64,000 bases of DNA from Puccinellia tenuiflora (taxonomy: Eukaryota > Streptophyta > Magnoliopsida > Poales > Poaceae). The number at the start of each line of letters is the position of its first letter. Position 1 is the first letter of the stretch. Below the pieces are notes generated by a model, which saw only the letters and a program-made list of their open reading frames with translations, was not told where the DNA came from and did not search any database. Made by a program: the position numbers and the translations under genes. The stretch covers positions 264,392 through 328,391 of the forward strand of contig QRDG01000025.1 of assembly GCA_012064385.1 (NCBI GenBank), in the 5' to 3' direction. This document shows positions 54,779 to 64,000 of the stretch, piece by piece.

Positions 54779-55063
54779 GGTCGCAGGAGAGAAGAAACTC
54801 TTGGAGGTGGTGCGCTCTGGGAAGAAGGAGGCGTTTGGGGGAAGTGTGCGGTGGAGTAATGGGCGAAGTGATGGGCGCCATCATCGCGCGCAGGCTTTAT
54901 TGGCCAGTTACCAAGGGCGTGGCGGGCCCCACCACGTCGCCCGTTGGAGCCGAGGAGATTGTGGCCTCGGGCGCAACCGCTGCGCCCCACGTGTCACGGC
55001 CCAGGCAGGCATCGTTGGGCCCCCGACGCTGCGCCTGCATCCACGGACTTCGGCGTGCCCATC

Positions 55064-55080
55064 GTGGGCCCGGGGGCTAC
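55064..55080 (+). other. Polypurine tract of the LTR element
   Basis: gtgggcccgggggctac immediately before the 3' LTR start at 55081. The same kind of tract (gctcgggggctac) precedes the LTR at 6385. Confidence 0.6.
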
Positions 55081-56100
55081 TGTCGCCACAGTGGAAACCA
55101 GGGTACCACGGGCCGGCCCGCCAGGGCCCACGACACTCTTCAGAAGATTTCGCTAAGGACCAGGCTCTCCAAGCCTGGCGAGCCTCGCGAGGGTTTTTCC
55201 TCGCGAGGGACCTCTCCTCGAGAGGGCATCTCCAAGGATCAAGCCAAAAGGCTCGGCGAGGCCTCCGGCCTCGCGGGGTTCCTTCCCCACGAAGCAAGCT
55301 CTGTCTCCGCGACAGAGCGCACATGGGCTCTGCGCCCTCCGCAGAGTCACGGGCGCGCCAGCGCGCGCTGACGACAGCGCCGCAGTTGCCGTTCTCGTGT
55401 ATAAAGCAGTCAACAATGCTGCACCAAGCAAAGGAGCTACAAGAATTGCCGTTTTGCTGATAAGGGGACCGTCTGCCGCTACGCTCCAAGAGCGACGTCA
55501 CCGTGGGGCGCCTCCCGAGCCTCAGCAGCGCCAACCCACCGTCCTGGCTGGACGGTGGCTTTTCCAGCTTTGGTGACGCCGCTCCCTGCCATGGACCGCG
55601 TCCATGGACTCTGCCTTTATCGTGCACCCGTCCTCCTCCTTCGTCGCCATGTGGTAACCCTTCCCGCCAAGATATTTGGGGGAAGAGGTCCAGGACACCT
55701 ATAAAAGGAGGGGGAGCACGTTCAAGCAAAGGGTTTGGTTCGATCCTGGTTGGCTTTTAGGTTGGAGATCTGAGATCTAGGGAGCTGGCCCAATCTGAAG
55801 CTGCAGTGCTGTTCTAGGGTTAGCCATTGTTAGCCACCTCGAGCTCCCCAAGCTCTCCTTGTACTGTAACCTCTACAAGCAGTGCAATACAACCAAGGCA
55901 GGACATAGGGGTTTTACCTCTCCAAGAGGGCCCTGAACCTGGGTAACATCGTGTGTTCATCTCTGCAGTGCCGTCCCACAGCGATCTCGATGAGCGCCGT
56001 CGCCGAGGCGCGTTGAGGGTTGTTTGATTCCGCGTTCAGCCCCTTACTCGATTTCCTTACCTAGTGAGACACACCCAGTTCCTGGGACAGTTCTCCGACA
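55081..56100 (+). repeat. 3' LTR (1020 bp)
   Basis: Homologue of 48068-49071, with a short extra copy of cgcgagggtttttcct near 55188. TATA box tataaaag at 55700-55707. Confidence 0.92.
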
Positions 56101-56224
56101 CTGCTAACCCAATTAGGATAATTTTTGTTAACACTAATTATCTAACCTAATTTTAGTATTACTTTTTTAGTGTAGAAATAGAAATTTTGACTTAGCTGTT
56201 TTTAGTTTATTGTTCTCGGCGACG

Positions 56225-56608
56225 ATGTCCCTGTTGGACCAGAGGGGCGATGTGCGGGGCTGGGCTCCGCCGGGCTGGCACTGGGAGGTGCTACCTTCCG
56301 GGACGCGCAGCTTGGTGAGGAATCCGGGTGATGTCGTCGACCCGGATCTTCTTTGGTGGCAGTCACGTGGGCCACGCTCGGTGCAGAGGGAGCCGGCCCC
56401 CGAGGAGGTGGTACATCGCCGTATCAGGGAGGAGGATGAGCACGTCCGTCGCTACATGTATCTATTGGATAGGCATTATAGCAATAGCTGGTCGTTTCTT
56501 CAGAGGGTTCCTTATCATGTGAGCTATGACCCTGTGAGGGTTCCTTCTCTTTGGATGCGCAGCACCGGCGGCTCAGCACCCCGCGGCTCAGGAACCGGTC
56601 GAAGTTAG
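56225..56608 (+). CDS. CACTA-borne 127-aa protein, unrecognised
   Basis: Starts MSLLDQRGDVRGWAPPGWHW after an acceptor (tttttag, 56204) and ends MRSTGGSAPRGSGTGRS. Middle: VVDPDLLWWQSRGPRSVQ, then a charged helix (EEVVHRRIREEDEHVRRYMY) and LLDRHYSNSWSFLQRVPYH. The frame is intact. It is probably spliced from the GC-rich leader at 47310-47458, so the nested retrotransposon lies in its 5'-UTR intron. It sits between the transposase and the Ulp1-like gene on the same strand. No function can be proposed. Confidence 0.5.
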   Translation: MSLLDQRGDVRGWAPPGWHWEVLPSGTRSLVRNPGDVVDPDLLWWQSRGPRSVQREPAPEEVVHRRIREEDEHVRRYMYLLDRHYSNSWSFLQRVPYHVSYDPVRVPSLWMRSTGGSAPRGSGTGRS

Positions 56609-56826
56609 TTTGAGAGCTTCATGCATTAGTGATATTATTCGTGATGTATTAGAGTTAAATAAAAATGGACCCGAGCTATGTAACTACATTATTCTATATG
56701 TATTAGTGATACTTTTGCATATTTGATCAATGTTGCTTTTGTAAAATGAGGAAAACAATGTTCCCTACTTTGAATTATTCGGCTAATGCTAACATTGCTT
56801 TATCTTACTTTTGTAATAGTTAAGCA

Positions 56827-59800
56827 ATGGATCACTTCAATAGCAGAGACAATGAAGAGGACATTTTTGCCATTGTACGATAATCCGAGGTCGGTGGAGC
56901 AGAAGATGGCTCACAGTTTTTGAACGACTCCGGTCAGGGAATGGAGGTGGAAGACGAAGCGCAAATGAGCATCGAGTGGGATGACGACTCGGGAAACTGG
57001 TGGACATCCGCCGTCTGGCGAGGTATATTAAGCCTCTGTTGATCAGATGCAATAATAGATTTGTATATATATGTATTAACGAATGTTTCTTATTTTAGAC
57101 CTCCGCATCAACCAAATCTGTTAAAAGTAAACGAGGCCATGCAAAAGGGATGGACAAAGATGAGCAGATAATCGAGGTCGTCTCTTCACAGGGCCAACCG
57201 TTGCTTCCCCAGACGAACGCAAATAAGTTTGTGCATCAATGCGAAGTTGTTGTTAGGGACAACGTCGCGATCAGCGTTCAGGAATGGCATAAGCCAAAAA
57301 AGCTAGAGCGAGTTAGTTATGTCGACGACAGATCGAAAGATGATCTTTGGAACAAACTAATTGCACATTTCACCCTACCGGTCTTCGAAGATGATGAAGC
57401 AAAGACAATAGCCATGAGGAAAGCAGTCAAGCATTTCGCTCTTAAGAAGATGGCTGAACAATTCAATAAGTACAAGAACAGATTATACCGTGCGTATGTC
57501 AAAGATAAAAAAGCTCTAGATTTCACTGGCACACTAGAGAGGCAGCGGGCTCACTGGGACTCATTTCTGGAGTACAAGAATTCGGAACTAGCTAGGCAAA
57601 GGTCGGAAAAGAATAAGGAAAATACAAAGAAAAAGAAATATCACCATAAGATGCGGACAGGTGGCTACAGAACTGCCGAGCCTAAGTGGGATCAAACTGA
57701 GGCCGCCATGCGCGAAAAAGGGATCATTCCAGCTAGAGATTCCATGCCCCATAGGGCAAGAAATTTCTTACTTGGGCATGGGGTGGAGTATGACATGGAA
57801 ACAAGGGAGTTAAAACATGATGAAAAGAAAAAAAAATCTATAGCCCAGCAAGCAATTGTTGAAGCAATCGCCGAGGTTCAATTGGGAAAGTTTATTCCCG
57901 GCAGAGAGAGGGACGAGCTGACAAAGGCCCTCAAGAATCCTGAAAAACCAGGAAGAACACGAGGCTTTGGACCAGATGTGCCGTGGAGGCTTGGGTTTCC
58001 CGAGGACCGTCAATCTTATAGAAGCCGAGCGAGAGCAAAGAAGAGGAGGGAGCAGGAGGAGGAAGGCCGGTTGAACAACCTGGAAAAACAGAACGAGGAA
58101 ATACTTGCTATCGTAAAGCACCAACAGAAGCAAATAGAGGAATTGCGCGAGCAAGGGCCAACTCATCAACTGCAGCAAGATAGTCATGAAGGCGGCCCAT
58201 CTCAGTGGAGAAGCTCAGTGGCTTCCACGGCGGTCGGTGCTGATGAGGCACCGATGGATCGCTACCCCGTGGATGATATCAGGGAGAAGAAAAGTTGTGA
58301 GCTACATGTGGGAGTGAGGAACTTATCCTTCAAGGTGGTGGACGGCTATGCTTTAACTTGTGAATCTACAACACGGTGGCATTGCAATGCGATTCCAGAT
58401 GGCTATGGTCGTGCGGCGTGGATCAAGTTCTACCCGGATATGAATCACTGGAGCATGACATCCCTCGAGCTGATGATGAGAGGACATTGGGAGACGTCGG
58501 GGGTGGTATCATCCTATGGCGCAAGAAATACATCGTGCTTCCAGGCTCGGCGCCAAGGCCACCATCATCTCCACCAAGTCACCTTTGAGTCCATCTTGAT
58601 CTCCGCCGCCGCATCACCCGACTCCTCAGCCGACTCCGCCGCCTCCGCTCACTAAGGCTCAGAGCCAAAAGAGGAAGCACACTCCTTCGTTTTCGATGGG
58701 TAACCGACACGGACCCCGACAGGAGCCCCTCCCAAAAGTACCGCCGGCTCCTCCCGTCCGAGCTTACGACCGGACTATTGAGGAAAACGCCGTGATCGTG
58801 GACGCCGAGGTGAAAAAACAGTTGGCACCGAAAAAGCCCGAGGCAAAGCAAACATTTAAGCCAGAAGCCGTAAAGTGGGCTAAGGACTTTCTTGAGCAGC
58901 CATCGCAATTTGACATAAATAAGGCTGATGACCATTTGCGATGTATGAGGAAAGTTAGCTCCCGCCCGACGAAAAGTAGTAGTGCCAACGGGAAAAAAGA
59001 CGTTGCCCAGCTCGGACAACAGGCAAAACAGTCGATCTCCCTGCTCAAGGTGTTACCCACTAATCAAGGCTTCGCGGCGGACATTGCAATGAAGGCGAAA
59101 TTTGCTGCAGAAGCTGGTATTTCTCTTTCTCAACTGGAAACGGGAATACTCGGTGGAGATATGGGGCCTATGTTGGAAGTAGTATGGAAATAGGAATACG
59201 GGAAGTCTCTGGTGCCACCTGATCAGATCAATCTTCTACCAACACAAATGCGAATACTGCATGACTGGTACTTGGAAGCCACAAAGGAAGAGCGAAATAT
59301 GATCCTTGTGAAAATTACAGAAGAGCATTACATTGGTCAAGACCAGATAGCGATTTATCTTCAAGAACTCTATCAGTTATACAAGCTTGACGCCCTCGAC
59401 TTGAGTATCATTAGTACCTATTGTCTGTAAGTGATTCAATTCATTTGTTTCCATAATAAAGTCTGTAACGCAGCTCGTTCATTGCCTATATATAATTATG
59501 CTCACTACGCTATTATGTAGAATGAAGAGTCATGAATGTGACGAAAAAGGAATATTTGACATTGGGTTCGTTAACCCAGTACGAATTAATGAAAAATTGC
59601 TACTACAGTTCCCCTAGGAAACGGAGAGCAACTTGCTAAGGTTCATACATAGGCAACATTACAAAAAGAAGATACTGTTTCCTTACAACTTCGGGTAAGA
59701 CTGTTACTGTCTTATACAAATTAATTTTTGCTTACTCGATGTTAGTTGTAACTGATGAGTTACTGACGTATATAAACGTGTGCGCAGCTTCCATTACATT

Positions 59801-60495
59801 CTGCTAATCATTGAAGTTGACTCCGGAAGAGTTGAACTCCACGACTCATTGGATACACCCGAAAAGAAGTACCAAATCATTAAAGATGTGCTCCAAAGGT
59901 AATTTCAATCATTATCGCACTATATCGGTCTATTTTGTTCATTTTCCGAGATATCCAGTAACTAATAACTCATTTATTCATTTTTTTGCCGGGCAGGATT
60001 TGGAAAAGTTTCATCAAGAGGACACATGGTGAATTTAAAAACGAGCTTAGTTTTCATCAAGTCAAGGTAAGTAGTACGAGCTAGGTCCGCGCATCTCTTT
60101 AATTCTAATTTTAATACCATTATATCATGATTGATTATTATTTTATTGAATTCTATTCTCGTAAAGTGCGAGAGGCAGCCATCGGCGTCCAATTTGTGTG
60201 GATTCTTCGTTTGTGAGTGGATTCGCCAGGAGGTCAGTAAGCGGAACGCATCGAAATTTATAGAGGTACGTGAACAAATATATTCACAATTTTATTTTAT
60301 TACCATTGTTGAGTGTCATTCATAATTATAGTTATGATGATTGATATTCATATTGATATCCTTCTTTTATAGTTGGATGAAATGCGGAGGAAACTGCAAC
60401 CAAAGAAGCGCTTTATAGCGCTTCAAGAGGAAATTGCGGGATTTTTGGTGAGCCACGTCATAAACCCTAAGGGAAAATACAATGGCACCAAGTAG
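56827..60495 (+). pseudogene. CACTA second gene: DUF8039-like region plus Ulp1-like protease
   Basis: Seven exons: 56827-57022, 57099-59426, 59521-59694, 59788-59898, 59997-60066, 60167-60265, 60373-60495, all GT-AG. Order: acidic N-terminus; basic helical region (KDDLWNKLIAHFTLP, YHHKMRTGGYRTAEPKW) typical of plant transposon proteins; coiled coil (LNNLEKQNEEILAIVKHQQK); DUF8039-like CELHVGVRNLSFKVVDGYAL; C-terminal C48 peptidase with His in FHYILLII (59792), Asp in ELHDSL (59843) and Cys in SNLCGFFVCEW (60197). Such proteases cleave SUMO-type conjugates; here it may serve transposition. Lesions: stops at 56881, 59191 and 59615, frameshifts near 58415 and 58585. Dead as it stands. Confidence 0.82.
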
Positions 60496-61036
60496 ACGAG
60501 ACTCTAGTCCCGGTTGTGCCCTCCATGCAATCGAATAGACGGGCTCTAGTCCCGGTTATGATCTCCATGTAATCGAATAGCTAGACGGGCTCTAGCCCCG
60601 GTTGTGATCTCGCTGTAATTAATTAAAATTTTGAATTATCATAAAGAATAAATTATATTTTTATCAGATAGATATTTCTTTTATGAACATTTTGATATGC
60701 TATATGTATTTTTCTGTTTTGTAATTAATTAACCATGTATTTTGCAATATTGATCATAGTTTTAAATTTGAGATTTGGCGGGAAAACAAAAAAGGGAGAG
60801 CCAAAGGCTGCCACGGGGGAAGAACTCTAGTCCCGGGTCGTATTACGAACCGGGACTAGAGGTCCTCGACCACGCGCGGAGGAACGGGCCACGTAGAGGA
60901 CCCTTTTGTCCCGGGTCGTAACTGACCCGGGACTAGAGGGGGGGGGGGGCTGTAGTCCCGCTTCCGTAGTCCCGGGTGGGCACCCGGGACTAGAGGTCCT
61001 CCCCACCCGGGACTACAGGCCTTTTCTCCACTAGTG
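60496..61036 (+). repeat. CACTA 3' subterminal repeats and terminus
   Basis: A repeat of about 50 bp (gggctctagtcccggtt.tgatctc.atgtaatcgaatag) occurs about three times at 60505-60610. Inverted pairs of tagtcccggg and cccgggacta fill 60825-61015. A G12 run lies at 60938-60949. Confidence 0.85.
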
Positions 61037-62390
61037 GGTATTGGAAGCGCGCCCAGTAAACCATACCGGAGGGAGTACTCTCCACTATAACTAGTCTTAT
61101 CGTCTGTACTTCCGCAAGTTAATACGATCTGATTACAACATATTAGTACCCTCTAAATGCGTCGACTTCACTATCATCTCGTGCATGTGCTGTTTGCAGC
61201 ACAATTAATCAGCGTATCTCGATCTCCTCTGATTAAATCAAAATGATCTAGGTTACTTGTACCTTAAGCAGGGAATCTCTACTCTAACTAATTTAACATG
61301 ATTTGTTCGGAACACGCTATATCTGTAGGTTACTTGTACACGTACCATAATAGTATGTTTCTTATAGTCAATCGTATCTCGAAGCTATCAGGGTATATGA
61401 TAAAATAGCGTTTTATTCAATATATATGGTTACTTGTTCCTTTATCTCAGATAATTATTGTGTCATGCATACAATGCGCATCATAAATTAACTAGTACTA
61501 TGAGCGCATCCCATGTGTGGCCATTAGAAAACATAGAGTTACTACTAATATGGGATCCGATGCCACAAAGGGTTGAATTAAGATCTGTGCCTACTAGTAC
61601 TACTCCCTCATTTCACTAATACTATAAGATGTTTTGAAAAGCTAAATTAGTTTGTCAAAACATATTATATCAGTGAACAGAGGAAGTATATATATTTGTA
61701 TACTCATGGCGATTCCATGAGTTCAAGGTGTCTGCGTGCAAATGAAAAATTGTGGAAGCGGGTAATTAACTTTTCAATTTCCATAATGTAATAAAGAAAA
61801 GTGCGAGTCACCCAACTTATTAACCTTGAAAATTTATTATTTCACCATGAAATATGTTATGTATGTAGAGAATTTGTATATGCTTATCACCAAATATTTT
61901 CAGAACTTTTTGAAATGTTTTACTATTTTTTTTGAATTTATTATGTTACAGGAGCATGTGAGCTCGGGTTCCAAAGTGAATTTATGTAACTTTGTGTCCT
62001 TTTATTTGGTCCTTTAAAACAGATGCGGTTTGATTTGTGCTATGTGTCAGAAGATTAGATCAAATTATTCTATGTCTCAAAGAGGAGATTGGATTGGAGA
62101 TAGAAGCACATGTAAGCTCTAAAGAATAAACCAAGTTGTATGAGTACCAAGTGGTATAGTAATTCCATTTGTGAGCAAATTATTAAACATCCAGTGCGTG
62201 TTCAAGAGTGATTAGTAGTTTTTCGCAAAAAAAAAGAGTGATTAGTAGTGATAAATGTGAGTCGGGATGGCACTTAAGTTAAGTGGGTTCGAGAGCAACT
62301 AGGAGATGTACTCGTCCGTCCAAGAGAACGATTAGGAGTGATAAAAACAATTAATAAAGAAAAATATGATAGTGGTATCTAAATATGTTA

Positions 62391-62804
62391 GGCTGGTGCC
62401 AGTGGGGGCGATAGCGCGGGCGGTACCGCCCGGCGCCGGGCGAGAGAGAGGCGAGAGGGAGGCGAGACGGCAGCGGCGGGCGCTACCGCCCCACTACAGC
62501 CCGCATTGGCACCATGGCGCGGGCGAGAGGGAGGCGAGAGGCGGGCGAGAGCGGGGCGACGCGCTGGCGGCTGCAGGCGAGAGGGAGGCGAGAGGTGGGC
62601 GTGAGAGGCTGACGTGTGGGTCCGCCTGGAAGAAAAGGGAAAAAGAATTAAAAGGTGAAGGGAAAAAAGGGAAGAAAAAAGGTGACGTGGCTATAGCCTG
62701 AGACTACAGCCCATGCACTGGCACCGTGAGGTGAGAGTGGGGTGAGAGTGGGGGTAAAATCTGACGTGGCGGGGCGATAGTGAGGCGGTGCACTGGCACC
62801 AGCC
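62391..62804. mobile_element. PIF/Harbinger-like MITE
   Basis: Inverted ends ggctggtgccagtg and cactggcaccagcc, flanked by TTA (62388-62390 and 62805-62807). Copy A has the uninterrupted site (tatgttaccgtaccata near 41500). 414 bp, GC-rich, with repeats of gcgagagggaggcgagag near 62445, 62525 and 62580. No transposase. Confidence 0.85.
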
Positions 62805-62954
62805 TTACGGTACCATAGCACACAAATCTAAATATTTTAATAGCAAATAGATCTTGTACACCTACCTGTATTAAATTCTACAAATAAATTAATAAGATGT
62901 GGCTGTGCATTATATGGGTAGTATCATACACCAGTATTGTATGGATGAAACTAT

Positions 62955-64000
62955 CACTAGTACAAAAACGCTTACCCGTGACGCATCAAAAGATGCTACC
63001 TGTGGCGCATGGCCCTGCGCCACTAACTACCACGCCATGGGTAGCATATTACCCATGGCGCACGCGGTTTGGTGCGCCACGAATACGGCAAAATACTCAT
63101 GGCGTACGGCCGAAATATGCCACCGCTACCTATTTATAAATTTGAAAAAAAAATGCGAGCCGCGGCCGGAGCGGGCCGCGGGGGGCTCCGTGGTCGCTGG
63201 CACGGCTCCAGGATGGCCGCCGCGACCGCCTAGCCGCATGGGCTCCGCCGTCGCCTCGGCTCCATGGTCGCAGGGGGTCAACCCACTGCCGGCCGCGGGG
63301 GGCTGCGGTCCACACGCCCAGTTGCCGCCGCCGCCGGAAGCGGACGCGGGGCCCCCCGACCGCCGCCGTCGCCGCGAGCCCATCCATCCCCGTGAGGGGC
63401 TCCGTCCATGGCCAGCTCGCCGACCGCCATCGCCACTCCTTGTGCCCACGCTCGCGAGGGGGCTCCGGTCCACGCCCAGCCGCGGGGGGCTTCGGCCTCG
63501 CCGGACGCGGGGGGGCTTTGCTCCGGCGGCCGCCACTGCGCCTCGGGTCCACGCTCGCCACGCCGCCGCGGGGCCTCAAAATCACCGGGAGCCTCTTGCT
63601 GGGCCGCATGGAGGGACGACCACGCACGACGCGGGCGAGCGGACGGCGGACTCCATGCAGGTCGACGCCGCGCCGTCTCGACGGCAACCTCCACCGCCGG
63701 TGGCTCCTCGCGGCAAAGGGGATGGGAGGGGCCGGCAACCTCGGGGGGGGGGGGGGGGGGGGCTTTGTGCCGAGGGGAACGGCAGCTACCGGGGGGCTTC
63801 ATGGCAGGACAGCCCACGAGCGCAACAGGATAAGGATAAGATATGGGCGGTTGTATGGCTTCGATCCGGATCTGGATCTGAAAAGAAAAAGGAAAAAATT
63901 CGACCACTTACCAGTTACGCACTTATTTATGTTGCGCCACGGCTGTTTGGTACGGGTGGCGCAGTAAACAATGGTACGCCACGGCTATATCATTATCCGT
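62955..64000. mobile_element. Start of another CACTA-like element
   Basis: Begins CACTAGTACAAAAACGC where copy B of the duplication stops. Subterminal motif gtggcgca/tgcgccac recurs at 62992-63110 and again at 63935-63985. The interior is very GC-rich with long frames on both strands that reflect composition. The right end is outside the window, so size and class are not certain; it could be a small non-autonomous element. Confidence 0.6.
63743..63762. repeat. G20 homopolymer
   Basis: Twenty consecutive G inside the GC-rich interior of the last element. It can form G-quadruplex structures and its length may be an assembly estimate. Confidence 0.85.

Larger units (their letters stand above)
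48068..56100 (+). mobile_element. LTR retrotransposon with antisense gene, nested in the CACTA element
   Basis: Exact 5-bp target duplication CTGCT (48063-48067 and 56101-56105). LTRs of 1004 and 1020 bp run TGTCG...CCGACA and differ at roughly 20 positions by eye plus one 16-bp insertion. Internal order: primer-binding site, truncated gag, 104-bp tandem repeats, about 3.5 kb occupied by a gene on the opposite strand, polypurine tract. No protease, RT or integrase, so it is non-autonomous. The gypsy-like assignment rests on primer site and gag style. Confidence 0.92.
41993..61036 (+). mobile_element. Full-length CACTA (En/Spm) transposon, 19.0 kb
   Basis: Ends CACTAGTAGAAAAAGG and ccttttctccactagtg are inverted repeats, flanked by the 3-bp target duplication GGT (41990-41992 and 61037-61039). 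Copy A of the surrounding duplication gives the empty site. Subterminal tagtcccgg/ccgggacta motifs cluster within 41993-42240 and 60500-61015. Genes in order, all plus: small coiled-coil/membrane gene, TNP2-type transposase, 127-aa gene, Ulp1-like gene. A nested LTR element (48068-56100) accounts for 8 kb, so the element was about 11 kb. All long genes carry lesions, so it is not autonomous now. Confidence 0.93.
41647..62954. repeat. Tandem duplication, copy B, split by the CACTA element
   Basis: Left piece 41647-41992 and right piece 61040-62954 join across the 19-kb transposon. Reading gcatggt|attggaagcgcgcccag across the gap reproduces copy A (gcatgtgattggaagcgtgcccag at 38491). The right end stops where another CACTA-like element begins. 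Confidence 0.8.

Noticed and set aside
63126..63967. Several long overlapping frames on both strands near the window end
   Set aside because: Explained by very high GC content inside the last CACTA-like element; no domain was recognised.

Overview
This is nuclear DNA from a grass, most likely a Pooideae/Triticeae species. The evidence is a spliced plant triterpene-cyclase gene, nested LTR retrotransposons, a 19-kb CACTA transposon with the subterminal motif tagtcccgg, and grass MITEs. No bacterial, organellar, rRNA, tRNA or CRISPR features were seen. Apart from one host gene and perhaps one small gene, the window is transposon sequence at several nesting levels.

Layout. 1-1.5 kb: minus-strand copia pol remnant with an internal tandem duplication. 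2.5-2.9 kb: possible small host gene (82 aa, minus) with its own TATA box. 4.3-5.2 kb: Mutator-like element with long inverted repeats, a 9-bp target duplication and a GC-rich cargo. 5.8-14.7 kb: 3' end of an old gypsy-type element, split by a gag-only copia-type LTR element (6661-14195, target duplication CAGGT). 15.0-35.5 kb: an 18-exon oxidosqualene cyclase gene on the minus strand. Its joined exons give an unbroken 755-aa frame, but the exon 1 donor is GA instead of GT and several active-site motifs are altered. Its introns hold LINE pieces, a TA microsatellite, an unclassified 2.5-kb repeat block, a hAT MITE and a small CACTA element. 36.2-37.6 kb: GC-rich retrosequence upstream of the cyclase promoter.

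38.2-63 kb: a non-coding segment of about 3.4 kb is tandemly duplicated. The first copy gained a Stowaway, a hAT MITE and a foldback block. The second copy was split by a full-length CACTA element (41993-61036, target duplication GGT) and also carries a Harbinger-like MITE and the start of another CACTA-like element that leaves the window. The large CACTA carries a small coiled-coil/membrane gene, a decayed TNP2-type transposase, an unrecognised 127-aa gene and a seven-exon gene ending in a Ulp1-like cysteine protease domain. Inside its 5'-UTR intron, in one arm of a long inverted repeat, sits an LTR retrotransposon (48068-56100, target duplication CTGCT) that has a truncated gag on the sense strand and a spliced Transposase_28-type gene on the antisense strand.

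Working together: the CACTA genes form one decayed mobilisation cassette. The cyclase would convert 2,3-oxidosqualene to a triterpene or sterol skeleton if it is still spliced correctly. No cytochrome P450, glycosyltransferase or acyltransferase partner is visible, so a triterpene gene cluster is not supported within the window. All matches to families are from recognition; no searches were run.
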